From assembly GCA_007694145.1 (NCBI GenBank), contig RECF01000043.1, positions 1-34,992 of the forward strand: a stretch of DNA of 34,992 bases. Direction: 5' to 3'. Position 1 is the first letter of the stretch, and each line of letters begins with the position of its first letter. The notes below the pieces were generated by a model. The model had not been told where the DNA came from, ran no database searches, and saw only the letters and a program-made list of their open reading frames with translations. This DNA comes from Acholeplasmatales bacterium. Its GTDB lineage: Bacteria > Bacillota_I > Bacilli_A > Izemoplasmatales > Izemoplasmataceae. A program made the translations under genes and the position numbers. This document shows positions 34,694-34,992 of the stretch, in pieces.

Positions 34694-34992
34694 CAAATAA
34701 CCTGACATGATACACCCGATGCCCCAAAATCGTCATCAAACTGTAGTTGCTGACGAAGAGCACCAGCACAAGATGCGGAATCCAACTTGTTGACACCTCG
34801 AGCACGTCGGTCAAAAACATCACCGTGCCTAAAATGCCCAACCCGCTCATCAAAAAGGCGGCCGCAAACTCTTTCCGGTATTGCGAAGCGATGGTCCGGC
34901 TCTTCTTCCGATAGCCCACCAGCAACAGCCCCGTCCAAAGCAAGCCCACGATGAACCAGCCTGCTAACGGGCCATACACCCTAATCCCGGGG
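34683..34992 (-). CDS. membrane protein of unknown function, possibly cut by window edge
   Basis: A protein of at least 98 residues with probable membrane segments at about 6-22 (AGWFIVGLLWTGLLLVGY), 40-57 (AAFLMSGLGILGTVMFL) and 67-88. A basic loop (YRKKSRTIASQYRKEF) follows the first segment. The first in-frame start seen is GTG at 34979, but the frame stays open to the window edge, so the real start may lie outside. It overlaps the start of tcdA by 11 bases and heads the visible part of the operon. No family recognised. Confidence 0.7.
   Translation of the reverse strand, partial: PGIRVYGPLAGWFIVGLLWTGLLLVGYRKKSRTIASQYRKEFAAAFLMSGLGILGTVMFLTDVLEVSTSWIPHLVLVLFVSNYSLMTILGHRVYHVRLFDVR

Overview
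This 35-kb window is dense bacterial chromosome with moderate GC (roughly 45-50% by eye). It has strong GGAGG-type ribosome sites, TTGACA/TATAAT promoters, lipoproteins with LxxC boxes, a HrcA/CIRCE-type groESL promoter, PerR, GlpP, a PDZ-Lon protease of the YlbL/SepM kind and a YolD-Y-polymerase pair. Together these point to Bacillota or a walled or wall-less relative (Mycoplasmatota-like lineages that keep the standard code). TGA is used as a true stop many times, so the Mycoplasma code is excluded. The species cannot be named from the sequence. No tRNA, rRNA, CRISPR array, insertion sequence or phage gene was seen.

Layout. (1) Positions 1-10741, minus strand: a sugar locus under a LacI-type repressor. 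In transcription order it holds the repressor, a PfkB fructokinase-like kinase, a GT4 enzyme resembling sucrose-phosphate synthase, two ABC permeases, beta-phosphoglucomutase, a GH65 phosphorylase, the solute-binding lipoprotein, an intercistronic terminator and a second GH65 gene cut by the window edge. Imported glucoside would be split by GH65 to beta-glucose-1-phosphate, which PgmB turns into glucose-6-phosphate. The GT4 and PfkB enzymes add a sucrose/fructose branch. (2) 10891-11817, plus strand: a membrane-anchored alpha/beta hydrolase. (3) 11868-17110, minus strand: a glycerol-3-phosphate regulon (GlpP antiterminator, GlpA-like and GlpB-like flavoproteins, a DUF1667 cysteine protein and glycerol kinase). 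(4) 17295-19345, plus strand: groES-groEL with a partly decayed CIRCE. (5) 19353-21691, minus strand: a polar amino-acid ABC transporter. (6) 21884-25680, minus strand: two small operons of poorly known genes (ankyrin-like protein, MazG-like pyrophosphohydrolase, NYN-domain protein; two hypothetical proteins). (7) 25764-26681, minus strand: intact perR followed by a clearly broken peroxiredoxin gene. (8) 26824-29084: a small GNAT protein, a small membrane protein, and a Y-family DNA polymerase with its YolD-like partner. (9) 29220-34992, minus strand: a tightly packed operon (membrane protein, TcdA, MsrA, dCMP deaminase, PDZ-Lon protease, membrane protein, LspA, RluD-type pseudouridine synthase, Zn-dependent phospholipase C-like protein).

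The most notable items are the peroxiredoxin pseudogene directly behind PerR, the sugar locus that pairs a sucrose-synthase/SPS-like GT4 and a fructokinase with two GH65 genes but has no visible sucrose phosphatase, and a hairpin ahead of the glp dehydrogenase genes that is well placed to be a GlpP antitermination target. Much else is ordinary. All gaps between genes are shorter than 300 bases and are described under the regulatory features.
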